Shown: positions 9,523-19,583 of the stretch, piece after piece
Numbering within the stretch: position 1 is the first letter of the stretch
Layout of the letters: each line of letters opens with the position of its first letter
DNA from: Candidatus Acidiferrales bacterium
GTDB taxonomy: Bacteria > Acidobacteriota > Terriglobia > Acidiferrales > UBA7541
DNA: 33,768 nucleotides
Assembly (NCBI GenBank): GCA_030037225.1
Contig: JASHRU010000006.1
Location: 1-33,768, forward strand
Direction: 5' to 3'
The notes under the pieces: model-generated
Seen by the model: only the letters and a program-made list of their open reading frames with translations
What the model was told of the DNA's origin: nothing
Databases searched by the model: none
Made by a program: the position numbers and the translations under genes

Positions 9523-10650
9523 ATGGCCAGCACCGCGCCGCACAATCCTCCGTTCCGCGCCGATCACGTGGGCAGCTTCTTGCGGCCGCCCGACCTGAAG
9601 CAGGCGCGGCTGGACCGCGCCGCGGGAAAAATCTCAGCCGCCGAGTTCCAGACCATCGAGGACGCGGCCGTCCGGCGGGTTGTCGCCCAGCAGGAGCAAG
9701 CCGGGCTGCGCTCCATCACCGATGGCGAGCTGCGGCGCGTGGACTTCTACACCGATTTTTACGTTCGCGGGCTGGGCGGCGTGGAAGTCCGGATGGAAAG
9801 CACTGCCGCATATTTCGTCGATCATGAGGGGCGCAAGATTCCCGTTCCCTGGACGCAGGTGGTTTCGCGCATGCAGTGGCGCAAACCGATCTACGCCGAA
9901 CACCTCAAGTTCCTGCAATCTGTGACGAAGGGAATGCCGAAAGTGACCGTGCCTTCGCCGATCATTCTCCACTTCACCTGCGGAAGCGCAGCGATATGCA
10001 AAAGCGCCTATCCCGACATCGACCTGTTCTGGTCCGACGTGATCGAAGCGTACCAGAAGGAGATGAGGTCGCTCTATGATTCCGGCTGCCGCTACCTGCA
10101 GGTGGACGACCCGCCCATGGCCACGCTATGCGACCCTAGGTTCCAGGGGATGATGAAGGCGCGCGGCGACGATCCCCTCGACACGCTCACTCGTTTGTAT
10201 CCGGAAAGGATCAACCGCGCGTTTGCCAATCGCCCCCCATCGCTCCATTTGGCGATGCACCTGTGCCGCGGAAACAATCAGAGCGGGTGGTTCGGCGAGG
10301 GGGGATACGATCCGATCGCCGAGGTCCTGTTCAACACAATTCAGGTGGATTCGTATTTTCTGGAATACGAAACCGCGCGCGCCGGCAGCTTTGAGCCCTT
10401 GCGATTCGTACCCAAGAACAAGACGGTGGTGCTGGGCCTGGTCTCCAGCAAGCTTCCCCAGTTGGAATCGAAGGATTACCTGAAGCGGCGCATCGCGGAA
10501 GCCGCGAAGTATATCGACCTCGACCAGCTCGCCATCAGCCCGCAGTGCGGGTTCGCAAGCTCGAGCGAAGGGAACCGCGTGAGCGAAGAAGACCAGTTTG
10601 CCAAGCTGCGCCTATGCGTCGAAGTGGCACAGGAAGTCTGGGGGCGCTAA
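9523..10650 (+). CDS. Cobalamin-independent methionine synthase-like (MetE C-terminal domain family) protein
   Basis: FRADHVGSFLRPPDLKQARLDRAAGKIS; YLQVDDPPMATLCD; LHLAMHLCRGNNQSGW; LVSSKLPQLESKDYLKRRIAEA; LAISPQCGFASS. Confidence 0.88.
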   Translation: MASTAPHNPPFRADHVGSFLRPPDLKQARLDRAAGKISAAEFQTIEDAAVRRVVAQQEQAGLRSITDGELRRVDFYTDFYVRGLGGVEVRMESTAAYFVDHEGRKIPVPWTQVVSRMQWRKPIYAEHLKFLQSVTKGMPKVTVPSPIILHFTCGSAAICKSAYPDIDLFWSDVIEAYQKEMRSLYDSGCRYLQVDDPPMATLCDPRFQGMMKARGDDPLDTLTRLYPERINRAFANRPPSLHLAMHLCRGNNQSGWFGEGGYDPIAEVLFNTIQVDSYFLEYETARAGSFEPLRFVPKNKTVVLGLVSSKLPQLESKDYLKRRIAEAAKYIDLDQLAISPQCGFASSSEGNRVSEEDQFAKLRLCVEVAQEVWGR

Positions 10651-10683
10651 GCGGCCTGGTCCTTCAGAATTGCGCTCGAGGGT

Positions 10684-11664
10684 CTACAACATCCGAAGAA
10701 AATCGATAACGGCCGTGTTGACCTCGGGGGCGCGCTCCTGCTGCGTCCAATGGCCGCATCCCGGCAGCATCAGCGTTCCGCGAAGCTGGGGCACAAAGTG
10801 TGAAAGGCTAGCGATCAGGTGATCCATACCGCGAAACCCGACCACGAGATCCCGGTCGCCGGCCACATAGAGCGCCGGCACCGTGACACGCGCTCCGGCC
10901 ATGGGCGCCAGAAGTTCCCAGTTGCGGTCGATATTCCGATACCAGTTCAGCCCGCCGCGAAATCCGGTGCGCGTAAATTCAGCCGTATAGAACTCCACGT
11001 CCGCCTCGGTTAGCCAGTCGGGGAGTGCGGCGGGATTCACCAGCCGCGAGAGGAGACCGCCCTGGCGCGGCATCATGCCGGCTCCGCCCGCGCCGCCGGC
11101 GCTTTGTTCCCGCCGCGGTGCATCGCCGGAAGCCGAATAGAGAATGCTCCGAAGCGTCCGGCGGACATCGCGTTGCAGTTCTGCCTCTGCTACCCCAGGA
11201 GACTGGAAATAGAGCTGGTAGAAAATTTCATCTTCAGTTTGCGGCATGATGCTTGTGGGCTGCGCAGGCAGCCGCGGAATGAACGGCACGCTCAGGCCCA
11301 CCACGGCGCGAAAGCGGTCGGGCCGCAGAAGTGCGGCATGCCAAGCCACAGGAGCGCCCCAGTCGTGGCCGATAATCGCGGCAGTCTCGGCGCCCAGCGC
11401 GTCGAGGAGGCCGAGCACGTCGCCAACCAGATGCAGCAGCGTGTATTGTTCGATGGCGGCGGGACAATCAGTCTGGCCGTAGCCGCGCATGTCGGGGGCC
11501 ACGGCGTGGAAGCCCGCCTCCGCAAGCGCCCGCAACTGATGTCGCCAGGAATACCAGGACTCCGGGAATCCATGGCACAGAATCACCTTCGGGCCGGCTC
11601 CGCATTCCGCGACGTGCATGCGGATTCCGTTTGTCTCGACAAAGCGATGATTCACCTCGTGCAT
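10684..11664 (-). CDS. Alpha/beta hydrolase (epoxide hydrolase-like)
   Basis: HGFPESWYSWRHQLRALAEAGFHAVAPDMRGYGQTD; GHDWGAPVAWHAALLRPDRF; C-terminal GCGHWTQQE; SD GGGAGG upstream. Confidence 0.92.
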   Translation of the reverse strand: MHEVNHRFVETNGIRMHVAECGAGPKVILCHGFPESWYSWRHQLRALAEAGFHAVAPDMRGYGQTDCPAAIEQYTLLHLVGDVLGLLDALGAETAAIIGHDWGAPVAWHAALLRPDRFRAVVGLSVPFIPRLPAQPTSIMPQTEDEIFYQLYFQSPGVAEAELQRDVRRTLRSILYSASGDAPRREQSAGGAGGAGMMPRQGGLLSRLVNPAALPDWLTEADVEFYTAEFTRTGFRGGLNWYRNIDRNWELLAPMAGARVTVPALYVAGDRDLVVGFRGMDHLIASLSHFVPQLRGTLMLPGCGHWTQQERAPEVNTAVIDFLRML

Positions 11665-11758
11665 CCGGGCCTCCCAGGGTTGAGATAGCGGATCGCGCAG
11701 GATCGGTCAAGTGCGGCGCGCTCCTGACTGGTGCGATTCCGGCTATAATCCGCGAGTC

Positions 11759-12721
11759 ATGCGCATGCTTCGGGCACCGATTCTAATCTCCATCGCGATT
11801 TCACTCGCGGCGGCAATTCTTACAGCACCGCCTGCTCGGGCGCAATCGGTGAACAACTCGATGTCGCCCGACTGGTGCGGGCAGCTCCCCCGTCCGCAAT
11901 ACAAGAATCTCGAGCGCGTGCCAACGGCCGATCCGTGGTTCGAAGTTTACCGGGTCGCGCCGGGCGTGTTCGCGCTCTACGAGCCGCATCAATTTGAGGA
12001 GACGATCTCGTACCTGATCGTCGGCCGGGAGCGTGCAGTCCTGTTCGATACCGGCATGGGCATCGGCAACCTCAAGCGCGTGGTGGAGTCGCTCACGGCA
12101 GCACCGGTCGTGGTGTTGAATTCGCATACGCATAATGATCACGCGGGTGACAACTGGGAATTTTCCGATGTCTACGGCATGGACACCGAATTCACCCGGT
12201 CCAGCGCAAAAGGCTCGAGCGCCGATGCCCAGGAAGAGATGGCTCCGGGTTCGCTTTGCGGCCAGTGGCCCGTGGGATTCGATCCGAAAACATACGCGAC
12301 CCGTCCTTGGCACATCACGCGCTGGATCCACGATGGTGACCAACTGGATTTGGGGGGCCGGGTTCTCGCGGTGATTGCCACGCCAGGGCATACGCCCGAC
12401 TCGATCTGCCTGCTGGATCGCAAGAACGGCCTGCTGTTCACCGGCGATACGTACTACCCCGGGCCCATTTGGCTTTTTCGTCCGGAAACCGATCTCAACG
12501 CATACGTGCATTCCGTGGAACGAATCGCGGCGCTCGCGCCCTCGCTTCACATGCTGCTGCCCGCCCACAACGTTCCTGTTGAAAGTCCTTCGGAGTTGCC
12601 CAAGCTGCTCGTGGCCATCCGCAAAGTGCAAGCGGGGAAGGTGCGGCCGGTTTCAAAGGGCCCGGGCAAGGTGCACTATGACGTGGACGGCTTCATCTTC
12701 CTGATGGCCACGCCGAAGTAA
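11759..12721 (+). CDS. Secreted metallo-beta-lactamase-fold hydrolase
   Basis: Signal peptide MRMLRAPILISIAISLAAAILTAPPARAQS; NSHTHNDHAGDN metal motif; TPGHTPDSICLLDRKNGLLFTGDTYYPG. Confidence 0.88.
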   Translation: MRMLRAPILISIAISLAAAILTAPPARAQSVNNSMSPDWCGQLPRPQYKNLERVPTADPWFEVYRVAPGVFALYEPHQFEETISYLIVGRERAVLFDTGMGIGNLKRVVESLTAAPVVVLNSHTHNDHAGDNWEFSDVYGMDTEFTRSSAKGSSADAQEEMAPGSLCGQWPVGFDPKTYATRPWHITRWIHDGDQLDLGGRVLAVIATPGHTPDSICLLDRKNGLLFTGDTYYPGPIWLFRPETDLNAYVHSVERIAALAPSLHMLLPAHNVPVESPSELPKLLVAIRKVQAGKVRPVSKGPGKVHYDVDGFIFLMATPK

Positions 12722-12780
12722 GAACCGAAAACGCGGCGTGTCCAGTTGATTCCTCTGCTTCCATTCCGGAGCAGCCTGCG

Positions 12781-12809
12781 TTGACTTGCCTGCGGGGGCC
12801 ATTTAAGAT
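12781..12809 (+). promoter_or_regulatory. Promoter of kinase gene 1 (TTGACT-17-TAAGAT)
   Basis: TTGACT 12781-12786, 17 nt spacer, TAAGAT 12804-12809, 9 nt before GTG start. Conserved at 15081-15109. Confidence 0.7.
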
Positions 12810-12818
12810 TTCGCGCGC

Positions 12819-15065
12819 GTGCCTGAACCTCAGCCCATTCTCGGCCAGACCATCTCCCACTACCGTATCCTGGAGAAACTCGGCGGCGGGGGGATGGGTG
12901 TGGTGTATAAGGCGGAAGACACGCGTCTGGGCCGGTTTGTCGCCCTGAAATTCTTGCCGGAAGACATGGCGAGCGATCCGCAAGCGCTCGAGCGGTTCCG
13001 CCGCGAAGCAAAGGCCGCTTCCGCTCTCAATCATCCCAATATTTGCACCATTCACGACATTGGCGAGGATTCCGGCCGGGCTTTTATCGCCATGGAGTAC
13101 CTGGAAGGGAAGACGCTGAAGCACATCATTTCCGGAAAGCCAGTGGAATGGGAGGTTTTGCAGGACGTGGCCATCGAGATCGCCGATGCTTTGGAGGCCG
13201 CGCACTCCAAGGGGATTGTTCACCGCGATATCAAGCCCGCCAACATTTTCATCACGGACCGTGGACACGCCAAGATCCTGGACTTTGGCTTGGCAAAGCT
13301 CGGTTCCACAAAATCCGCGGCGGACAATGCGGAGACCTTGGCCACTCGTGGCGTGGATGCCGAACAGCTCACCAGTCCCGGCAGCACGGTGGGAACCGTG
13401 GCCTACATGTCGCCGGAGCAGGTGAAGGCCAAGGAACTGGATGCGCGAACCGACCTTTTTTCCTTCGGCGTCGTGCTCTACGAGATGGCCACTGGCCAAT
13501 TGCCATTCCGGGGAGAAAGTTCGGGCCTGATCTACAAGGCTATCCTGGACGTGGCACCGGTGGCAGCGGCGCGCCTGAATCCCAGCGTGCCCGCAGATTT
13601 CGAACGCATCCTCAACAAGGCGCTGGAGAAGGACCGTAGCCTTCGCTATCAGACCGCCTCAGAAATGCAAACTGACCTGAAGCGGATGAAGCGCGACCGG
13701 GAATCCTCCGGACGGTCCGGGGCGGGGAAGAGCGGTGCAGGCACGGCCGCGATGGCTGCGGCGCCTGCCGGGCAGAAGTCCGTCGCGGTCCTGTACTTTG
13801 AGAATCTGAGCGGCGACAAGGAAGACGAATACCTGCGCGACGGAATGACCGAGGATGTGATCACCGAGCTTTCCAAGATCAAGGAATTGCGTGTCTTTCC
13901 GCGCGCCGCCGTGCTGGCATTTCGCGACAAGGCAGTCACGGGACCGCAGGTGGGGCACGAACTCAGCGCCACCTACGTTCTAAGCGGCAGTCTGCGCCGG
14001 GCCGGAAGCCGGCTGAGGATTACCGCGCAACTTGTGGAGACCAAGACGGGACACTCTACCTGGGCCGAACGATTTGACCGGGAATTGAAGGACGTTTTTG
14101 AAGTGCAGGATGAAATTGCCCGCAGCATCACGCAAGCCCTTCGCATCACGCTTTCCCCGCAAGAAGAAAAAGCCATTGCCCGCAAGCCTACTGAGAATAC
14201 CCAGGCGTACGACGCGTATCTGCGGGGACGAAGTTACGCCCACCGCGAGACCCGTCCTGACCTGGAATTCGCGCTGCAGATGTTCGATCTTGCCATCCTG
14301 CTCGACCCCGATTTCGCCATGGCCCATGCGGGAATCGCGCACGCGTGCGCCATGATTCATTTCTGGCATGACCGAACTGATCGGTGGATCGAGAAAGGAC
14401 TGGCCGCGTGCGCGCGGGCGCTGAAATCGGATCCTCATCTCGCGGAAGTGCTTGTCGCGCAGGGATTTATTTCCTATGCGCAAAAAAGATATGGGGAAGC
14501 AATTGAATATGCTCGAACGGCTATCGAACGCAAGCCCGATTGTCCGGGTGCCTACAACGTGCTGGCGCGAGCCTATTTTGAGTCCAACCGGTTTGAGGAA
14601 ATTGCCGCCCTGGCCGACCGCGCACTGGCAACAAACGGCGACGACTATAACCTTTACATACCCATCGAGAACGCCTTGGAAAATCTTGGGCGGACCGATA
14701 CCCTCCTCGACGTCCGCCAGCGGCTCCGGCGGGTCTTGGATCAACAATTGGAAATGGTTCCTGAAGACGTGCGCGCGCGGATCCTCCTCGCTTCGACCTG
14801 CGCAAAGCTGAACGATTCAGAGCGAGCCACACTCGAATTAGAGAGGGCCATCACCTTGCGTCCCGATGACTCCACGATCCTGTATAACGCGGCTTGTGGC
14901 TATGCGAGTCTCGCGCGAAAACAGGAAGCCTTGGCGACGCTCAAGAAGGCCATAGAGCACGGTTACAACCGTCTCGACTGGATGGCCCGCGATCCGGATC
15001 TTGTCGGCCTTCACGGCGACCCGGAGTTCCAACTCTTAGTTCAGGGCGGTGAGCGCAAGAACTAG
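12819..15065 (+). CDS. Soluble Ser/Thr protein kinase with TolB/FlgO-like domain and TPR C-terminus (copy 1)
   Basis: [48 protein letters not shown]; then [37 protein letters not shown]-like repeats follow. No obvious TM segment. GTG start. Confidence 0.93.
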   Translation: MPEPQPILGQTISHYRILEKLGGGGMGVVYKAEDTRLGRFVALKFLPEDMASDPQALERFRREAKAASALNHPNICTIHDIGEDSGRAFIAMEYLEGKTLKHIISGKPVEWEVLQDVAIEIADALEAAHSKGIVHRDIKPANIFITDRGHAKILDFGLAKLGSTKSAADNAETLATRGVDAEQLTSPGSTVGTVAYMSPEQVKAKELDARTDLFSFGVVLYEMATGQLPFRGESSGLIYKAILDVAPVAAARLNPSVPADFERILNKALEKDRSLRYQTASEMQTDLKRMKRDRESSGRSGAGKSGAGTAAMAAAPAGQKSVAVLYFENLSGDKEDEYLRDGMTEDVITELSKIKELRVFPRAAVLAFRDKAVTGPQVGHELSATYVLSGSLRRAGSRLRITAQLVETKTGHSTWAERFDRELKDVFEVQDEIARSITQALRITLSPQEEKAIARKPTENTQAYDAYLRGRSYAHRETRPDLEFALQMFDLAILLDPDFAMAHAGIAHACAMIHFWHDRTDRWIEKGLAACARALKSDPHLAEVLVAQGFISYAQKRYGEAIEYARTAIERKPDCPGAYNVLARAYFESNRFEEIAALADRALATNGDDYNLYIPIENALENLGRTDTLLDVRQRLRRVLDQQLEMVPEDVRARILLASTCAKLNDSERATLELERAITLRPDDSTILYNAACGYASLARKQEALATLKKAIEHGYNRLDWMARDPDLVGLHGDPEFQLLVQGGERKN

Positions 15066-15080
15066 CGTTGCGTGGCTCCG

Positions 15081-15109
15081 TTGACTTGCCTGCGCAGGCC
15101 ATTTAAGAT
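15081..15109 (+). promoter_or_regulatory. Promoter of kinase gene 2 (TTGACT-17-TAAGAT)
   Basis: TTGACT 15081-15086, TAAGAT 15104-15109. Spacer contains a perfect 12-bp palindrome GCCTGCGCAGGC (15088-15099). Confidence 0.7.
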
Positions 15110-15118
15110 TTCGCGCGC

Positions 15119-17320
15119 GTGCCTGAACCTCAGTCCATTCTCGGCCAGACCATCTCCCACTACCGTATCCTGGAAAAGCTCGGCGGCGGGGGCATGGGTG
15201 TGGTGTACAAGGCGGAAGACACGCGCCTGGGCCGCTTTGTCGCGCTGAAATTCCTGCCGGAAGACATGGCGAGCGATCCGCAGGCGCTTGAGCGCTTCCG
15301 CCGGGAAGCCCGCGCCGCCTCCGCCCTCAACCATCCGAACATCTGCATGATCCACGACATTGGCGAGGAGAAGGGCCGCGCCTTCATTGCCATGGAGTAT
15401 CTGGACGGACGAACGCTGAAACACGTGATTGCCGGTCGGCCCATCGAAATGGAGCGGCTGCTTGAAATTGCCGTCGACGTTGCAGATGGACTGGACGCCG
15501 CGCACGCCAAAGGCATCGTCCATCGCGACATCAAGCCGGCGAACATCTTCGTCACCGAGCGCGGCCACGCAAAGATTCTGGACTTCGGCTTGGCCAAAGT
15601 AGCCCAAAAGAGCGAACCGCTCGACGACGCCACCCTCGACCCCGGCGTTGCTATCCGGCACGAGCACCTCACTAGTCCGGGCACGGCCGTGGGGACCGCG
15701 GCCTACATGTCGCCGGAGCAGATCAGGGCCAAAGAACTGGATGCCCGCACGGATTTATTTTCTTTCGGCGTGGTGCTCTACGAAATGGCCACCGGAGCCC
15801 TCCCGTTCCGAGGCGACAGCTCGGGCATCATTACGGACGGAATTTTGAACCGAGCTCCCGTGGCTCCGGTGCGGCTGAATCCGGATATTCCGCCGAAGCT
15901 CGAAGAAATCATCACCAAGGCGCTGGAGAAAGACCGCAAGCTGCGCTACCAGTCCGCCGCGGAGATGTGGGCAGATCTGCAGCAACTGAAGCGAGGCTCG
16001 GAATCCGCGCGCGTTGCAGCCCCGGCAGCGAAGCCCGCCGAGCAGTCGGTGGCCGTGCTCTATTTTGAAAACCTCAGCAAGTCGGAAGAGGACGAATACT
16101 TCCGCGACGGTATGACGGAAGACATCATCACCGAGCTCTCCAAAATCAGCCAGCTGCAGGTGTTTCCCCGCGCCGAAATGCTTGCCTATCGCGACAAGCC
16201 CGTCACCGCGCCGCAAGTGGGGCAGGAACTCAATGCCGCTTATGTGCTCAGCGGCAGCCTGCGCCGTGCTGGGAACCGGCTGCGCATCACGGCGCAACTG
16301 GTCGAAACGCGCACGCGCACCTCCGTGTGGGCCGAAAAGTACGACCGGCAGATGGAAGACGTATTCGCCATCCAGGACGAGATCGCGCAGAGCATCGCTT
16401 CGGCCTTGAAGGTCAAGCTCACCGAGACCGAGAAGAAGGCTATCGCCAAAACGCCGACCGCCGACGTCAAGGCCTACGACTACTACCTGCGCGGCCGGCA
16501 GTTCTTCTATCAGTTCCGGCGGCGCGGCTACGACTTCGCTCGGCAAATGTTTACTCGCGCCATTGAGATCGATCCGGGATACGCGCGCGCATACGCCGGT
16601 ATCGCCGACAGCTATTCCTATCTCTACATGTATTGGGACGCGAGCGAAGCAAACCTGGAAGCCGCAGACGACGCCAGCAGGAAAGCCTTGCTGCTCGATC
16701 CCGGCCTGTCGGAGGCGCATGTTTCTCGCGGACTCGCCATCTCGTTGAGCAAGCGGTATGACGAGGCCGAGCTCGAATTCCAGACCGCCATCCGGTTGGA
16801 TCCGAAGCTTTTCGAGGCCTACTACTTCTACGCGCGCGCCTGCTTCCAGCAGGGAAAGCTGGAAGAGGCGGCTGATATGTTTCAGAAGGCTTCTCAGGTG
16901 AAACCGGAGGATTATCAGTCTCAAATCATGCTGGCCATGGTGTGCGGCAAGATGGGCCGCAAAGATGATGCGGACGGGGCGAATCGCCAGGGCTACCTGC
17001 TCGCGGAAAAGCATCTCGAACTGCACCCAGACGACGCGCGCGCCCTCTACTTGGGTGGCGGCGCCCTTGCCAGGATGGGCGAGCGGGCACGCAGCCTGGA
17101 CTGGTCTCGCCGCGCCCTGGCCATCGACCCGGAAGACTGCGGAATCCTCTACAATGTCGCCTGCACGTATGCCCATCTCGGAAAAATCGAAGAGTCCTTG
17201 GACTGCCTGGAAAAAGCGATGGCGCACGCCTTCTGGTACAAGCGCTGGGCGAAGCAAGACCCCGACCTGGATTCCGTCCGCAACCATCCCCGCTTCCAGG
17301 CGTTGATGGAACGGGAATAA
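15119..17320 (+). CDS. Soluble Ser/Thr protein kinase with TolB/FlgO-like domain and TPR C-terminus (copy 2)
   Basis: Paralogue of the preceding gene: near-identical N-terminus [64 protein letters not shown], with [22 protein letters not shown], and TPRs. Confidence 0.93.
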   Translation: MPEPQSILGQTISHYRILEKLGGGGMGVVYKAEDTRLGRFVALKFLPEDMASDPQALERFRREARAASALNHPNICMIHDIGEEKGRAFIAMEYLDGRTLKHVIAGRPIEMERLLEIAVDVADGLDAAHAKGIVHRDIKPANIFVTERGHAKILDFGLAKVAQKSEPLDDATLDPGVAIRHEHLTSPGTAVGTAAYMSPEQIRAKELDARTDLFSFGVVLYEMATGALPFRGDSSGIITDGILNRAPVAPVRLNPDIPPKLEEIITKALEKDRKLRYQSAAEMWADLQQLKRGSESARVAAPAAKPAEQSVAVLYFENLSKSEEDEYFRDGMTEDIITELSKISQLQVFPRAEMLAYRDKPVTAPQVGQELNAAYVLSGSLRRAGNRLRITAQLVETRTRTSVWAEKYDRQMEDVFAIQDEIAQSIASALKVKLTETEKKAIAKTPTADVKAYDYYLRGRQFFYQFRRRGYDFARQMFTRAIEIDPGYARAYAGIADSYSYLYMYWDASEANLEAADDASRKALLLDPGLSEAHVSRGLAISLSKRYDEAELEFQTAIRLDPKLFEAYYFYARACFQQGKLEEAADMFQKASQVKPEDYQSQIMLAMVCGKMGRKDDADGANRQGYLLAEKHLELHPDDARALYLGGGALARMGERARSLDWSRRALAIDPEDCGILYNVACTYAHLGKIEESLDCLEKAMAHAFWYKRWAKQDPDLDSVRNHPRFQALMERE

Positions 17321-17361
17321 AGTCACTCAGCCGCATCGTTCGTGTACGGACTGGAACTTCC

Positions 17362-17382
17362 TATTCGCACTTCCTGCGAATA
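17362..17382. repeat. 8-bp perfect inverted repeat TATTCGCA-cttcc-TGCGAATA
   Basis: Arms 17362-17369 and 17375-17382, in the AT-richer intergenic region upstream of the peroxiredoxin gene. Confidence 0.7.
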
Positions 17383-17465
17383 TACTTTTCCGAGCCTTCG
17401 AATTTTCATGAGGATCGAGGGTGCACGCGCAGCTCATCCGAAAGCGTGCCACCAGGAGAGATCTG

Positions 17466-18122
17466 ATGTTGCGAATCAACGACGAAGCACCCAACTTTAC
17501 CGCCGAATCTTCGCAGGGCACAATTAACTTCCACGAATGGATCGGCAGCGGCTGGGCCATCCTGTTTTCCCACCCCAAGGACTTCACTCCGGTCTGCACC
17601 ACGGAACTCGGCTATATGGCCGGGCTGCAGCCCGAATTCGCAAAGCGCAATTGCAAGATCATCGGCTTGAGCGTGGACCCGGTCAGCTCCCACGCCAGGT
17701 GGGCGCAGGACATCGCCGAGACGCAGGGCCACGCGGTGAACTATCCGATGATCGGCGACCCGGAACTCAAGATTGCCAAGTTGTACGACATGTTGCCCGC
17801 CGATGCCGGCAACACCTCCGAAGGACGCACTGCGGCTACGAACGCCACCGTCCGAACCGTCTTCGTGGTCGGCCCCGATAAGAAGATCAAACTCATGCTC
17901 AGCTACCCCATGAGCACCGGCCGCAACTTTGACGAGGTGCTCCGCGTCCTCGATTCCCTGCAGTTGACCGCCAAACACCAGGTTTCCACTCCGGTCAACT
18001 GGAAACCCGGCGAGGACGTGATCATCAGCGGAAGCGTTTCGAATGAGGAAGCCAGAAAGAAATATCCCGGCGGGTGGAAGGAGCCGAAGCTGTACATTAG
18101 GATCATTCCCCAGCCGAAGTAG
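17466..18122 (+). CDS. 1-Cys (Prx6-type) peroxiredoxin
   Basis: FSHPKDFTPVCTTELGYMAGL active site; long Prx6-type C-terminal domain ending VSNEEARKKYPGGWKEPKLYIRIIPQPK; SD AGGAGAG before ATG 17466. Confidence 0.93.
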   Translation: MLRINDEAPNFTAESSQGTINFHEWIGSGWAILFSHPKDFTPVCTTELGYMAGLQPEFAKRNCKIIGLSVDPVSSHARWAQDIAETQGHAVNYPMIGDPELKIAKLYDMLPADAGNTSEGRTAATNATVRTVFVVGPDKKIKLMLSYPMSTGRNFDEVLRVLDSLQLTAKHQVSTPVNWKPGEDVIISGSVSNEEARKKYPGGWKEPKLYIRIIPQPK

Positions 18123-18143
18123 GAGAAGGCCAGCGAGGGCGCC

Positions 18144-19547
18144 GTGATCCTGAAGCAGTTTTATCTGCCGTGCCTGGCGCACGCTTCCTATCTGATTGGC
18201 GATGAGGCTTCCGCCACCGCGGCCGTCGTGGACCCCCAGCGCGATACGGACCAATACGTTGCGTTTGCCGCTGAGCAGGGGCTCAAAATCCGGCACGTTT
18301 TCCTGACTCACTTCCACGCCGATTTTCTTGCTGGACATCTGGAGCTGCGCGATCGTGCGGGCGCGACGATTTATCTTGGGGCCTCAGCGAAGGCGAGCTA
18401 CGCGTTTACTCCCCTTCGCGACGGTGAGAGTGTGGAATTCGGTTGCGTGCGCCTCAAGATTCTGGAAACTCCGGGGCACACTCCCGAATCCATCTCCATC
18501 CTCGTTTACGACCTCGACGCCGGCGATGCGCGCCCGCACGCCGTTCTCACCGGCGACACATTGTTCATCGGCGACGTGGGACGGCCCGACCTGCGTGCCG
18601 CGCTGGGATGGTCGGCGGTGCAGCTCGGAGGCATGCTCTTCGATTCGCTGCATTCCAAACTGCTGAAGCTTCCCGACGAAAGCTTGGTGTATCCCGCTCA
18701 CGGCGCGGGTTCGCTCTGCGGCAAAGCGCTAAGCAAGGAGACCGTGTCCACGTTGGGAGAGCAGCGGCGCGTGAACTACGCGCTCCAGCCGATGAGCAAG
18801 GAAGCCTTCATCCAGGTGGTGACCGCCGATCAGCCGGAAGCTCCCGCCTACTTTACTTACGACGCAGTGCTCAACAGCCAGGAGCGATCCACCCTCGAAC
18901 AGGCACTGGCGCGCGAGATGAATCCGCTGACGCTCGACTCGCTTCTGGGACTGCAGGCCACCGGCGCCCAGATCCTCGACACGCGCGACCTCGCGGAATT
19001 CGGAACCGCGCATCTCGCCGGCAGCATCAACATCGGACTTGGCGGCCAATACGCCACCTGGGCTGGAACCCTGCTCGACCGGAATCGTCCCATCGTCATC
19101 ATCGCCGATCCCGGCCGCGAGCAGGAGTCGGCCGTCCGCCTCGGACGCATCGGATTCGATCACGTGGCCGGGTATCTTGAGAACGGCCTGAAAAGTCTGG
19201 AAGCGAGGCTGGATTTAATGCGGGTCACTACGCGGCTTAGTCCCGAATTTGCTGCGGAACGATTGTCCGCGAACGACGCGCCGGTGTTGATCGATGTGCG
19301 CACGCAGCGCGAACGCGAACAGAAGCACATCGAAGGCAGTGTGAGCCTGCCGCTGAACCGTCTGTGCGAAAACGCTCACTCGCTGCCCAAGGATCGCCCT
19401 CTGCTCATGTACTGTGCCGGCGGTTACCGTTCCTCGATCGCAGCGAGCCTGCTCGAAAGCTGCGGATTCGGGCCCGTCAGCGAGATTGCCGGCGGTTTCG
19501 CGGCCTGGGAAGCCGCAAAGCTGCCCGTCCGCTCGGCTCAATCGTAG
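18144..19547 (+). CDS. MBL-fold persulfide dioxygenase fused to two rhodanese domains (CstB-like)
   Basis: N-terminal persulfide dioxygenase-type MBL (THFHADFLAGH, TPGHTPES, TGDTLFIGDVGRPDLR); first rhodanese-like domain without active-site Cys (IIADPGREQES); second with LLMYCAGGYRSS. GTG start. Confidence 0.9.
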   Translation: MILKQFYLPCLAHASYLIGDEASATAAVVDPQRDTDQYVAFAAEQGLKIRHVFLTHFHADFLAGHLELRDRAGATIYLGASAKASYAFTPLRDGESVEFGCVRLKILETPGHTPESISILVYDLDAGDARPHAVLTGDTLFIGDVGRPDLRAALGWSAVQLGGMLFDSLHSKLLKLPDESLVYPAHGAGSLCGKALSKETVSTLGEQRRVNYALQPMSKEAFIQVVTADQPEAPAYFTYDAVLNSQERSTLEQALAREMNPLTLDSLLGLQATGAQILDTRDLAEFGTAHLAGSINIGLGGQYATWAGTLLDRNRPIVIIADPGREQESAVRLGRIGFDHVAGYLENGLKSLEARLDLMRVTTRLSPEFAAERLSANDAPVLIDVRTQREREQKHIEGSVSLPLNRLCENAHSLPKDRPLLMYCAGGYRSSIAASLLESCGFGPVSEIAGGFAAWEAAKLPVRSAQS

Positions 19548-19583
19548 GCCATCGGAAGCAACTGAGGCCTTAGAGCGGCGAGA

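Noticed and set aside
12693-13499. 268-aa minus-strand ORF (with similar 15062..15667 ORF)
   Set aside because: The two resemble each other only because the kinases they lie opposite are duplicated.
12819-17320. Duplicated kinase segment as a mobile element
   Set aside because: No transposase, terminal inverted repeats or target-site duplication seen; ordinary tandem gene duplication explains it.
15755-17326. 523-aa minus-strand ORF
   Set aside because: Antisense shadow of kinase 2; no recognisable motif.
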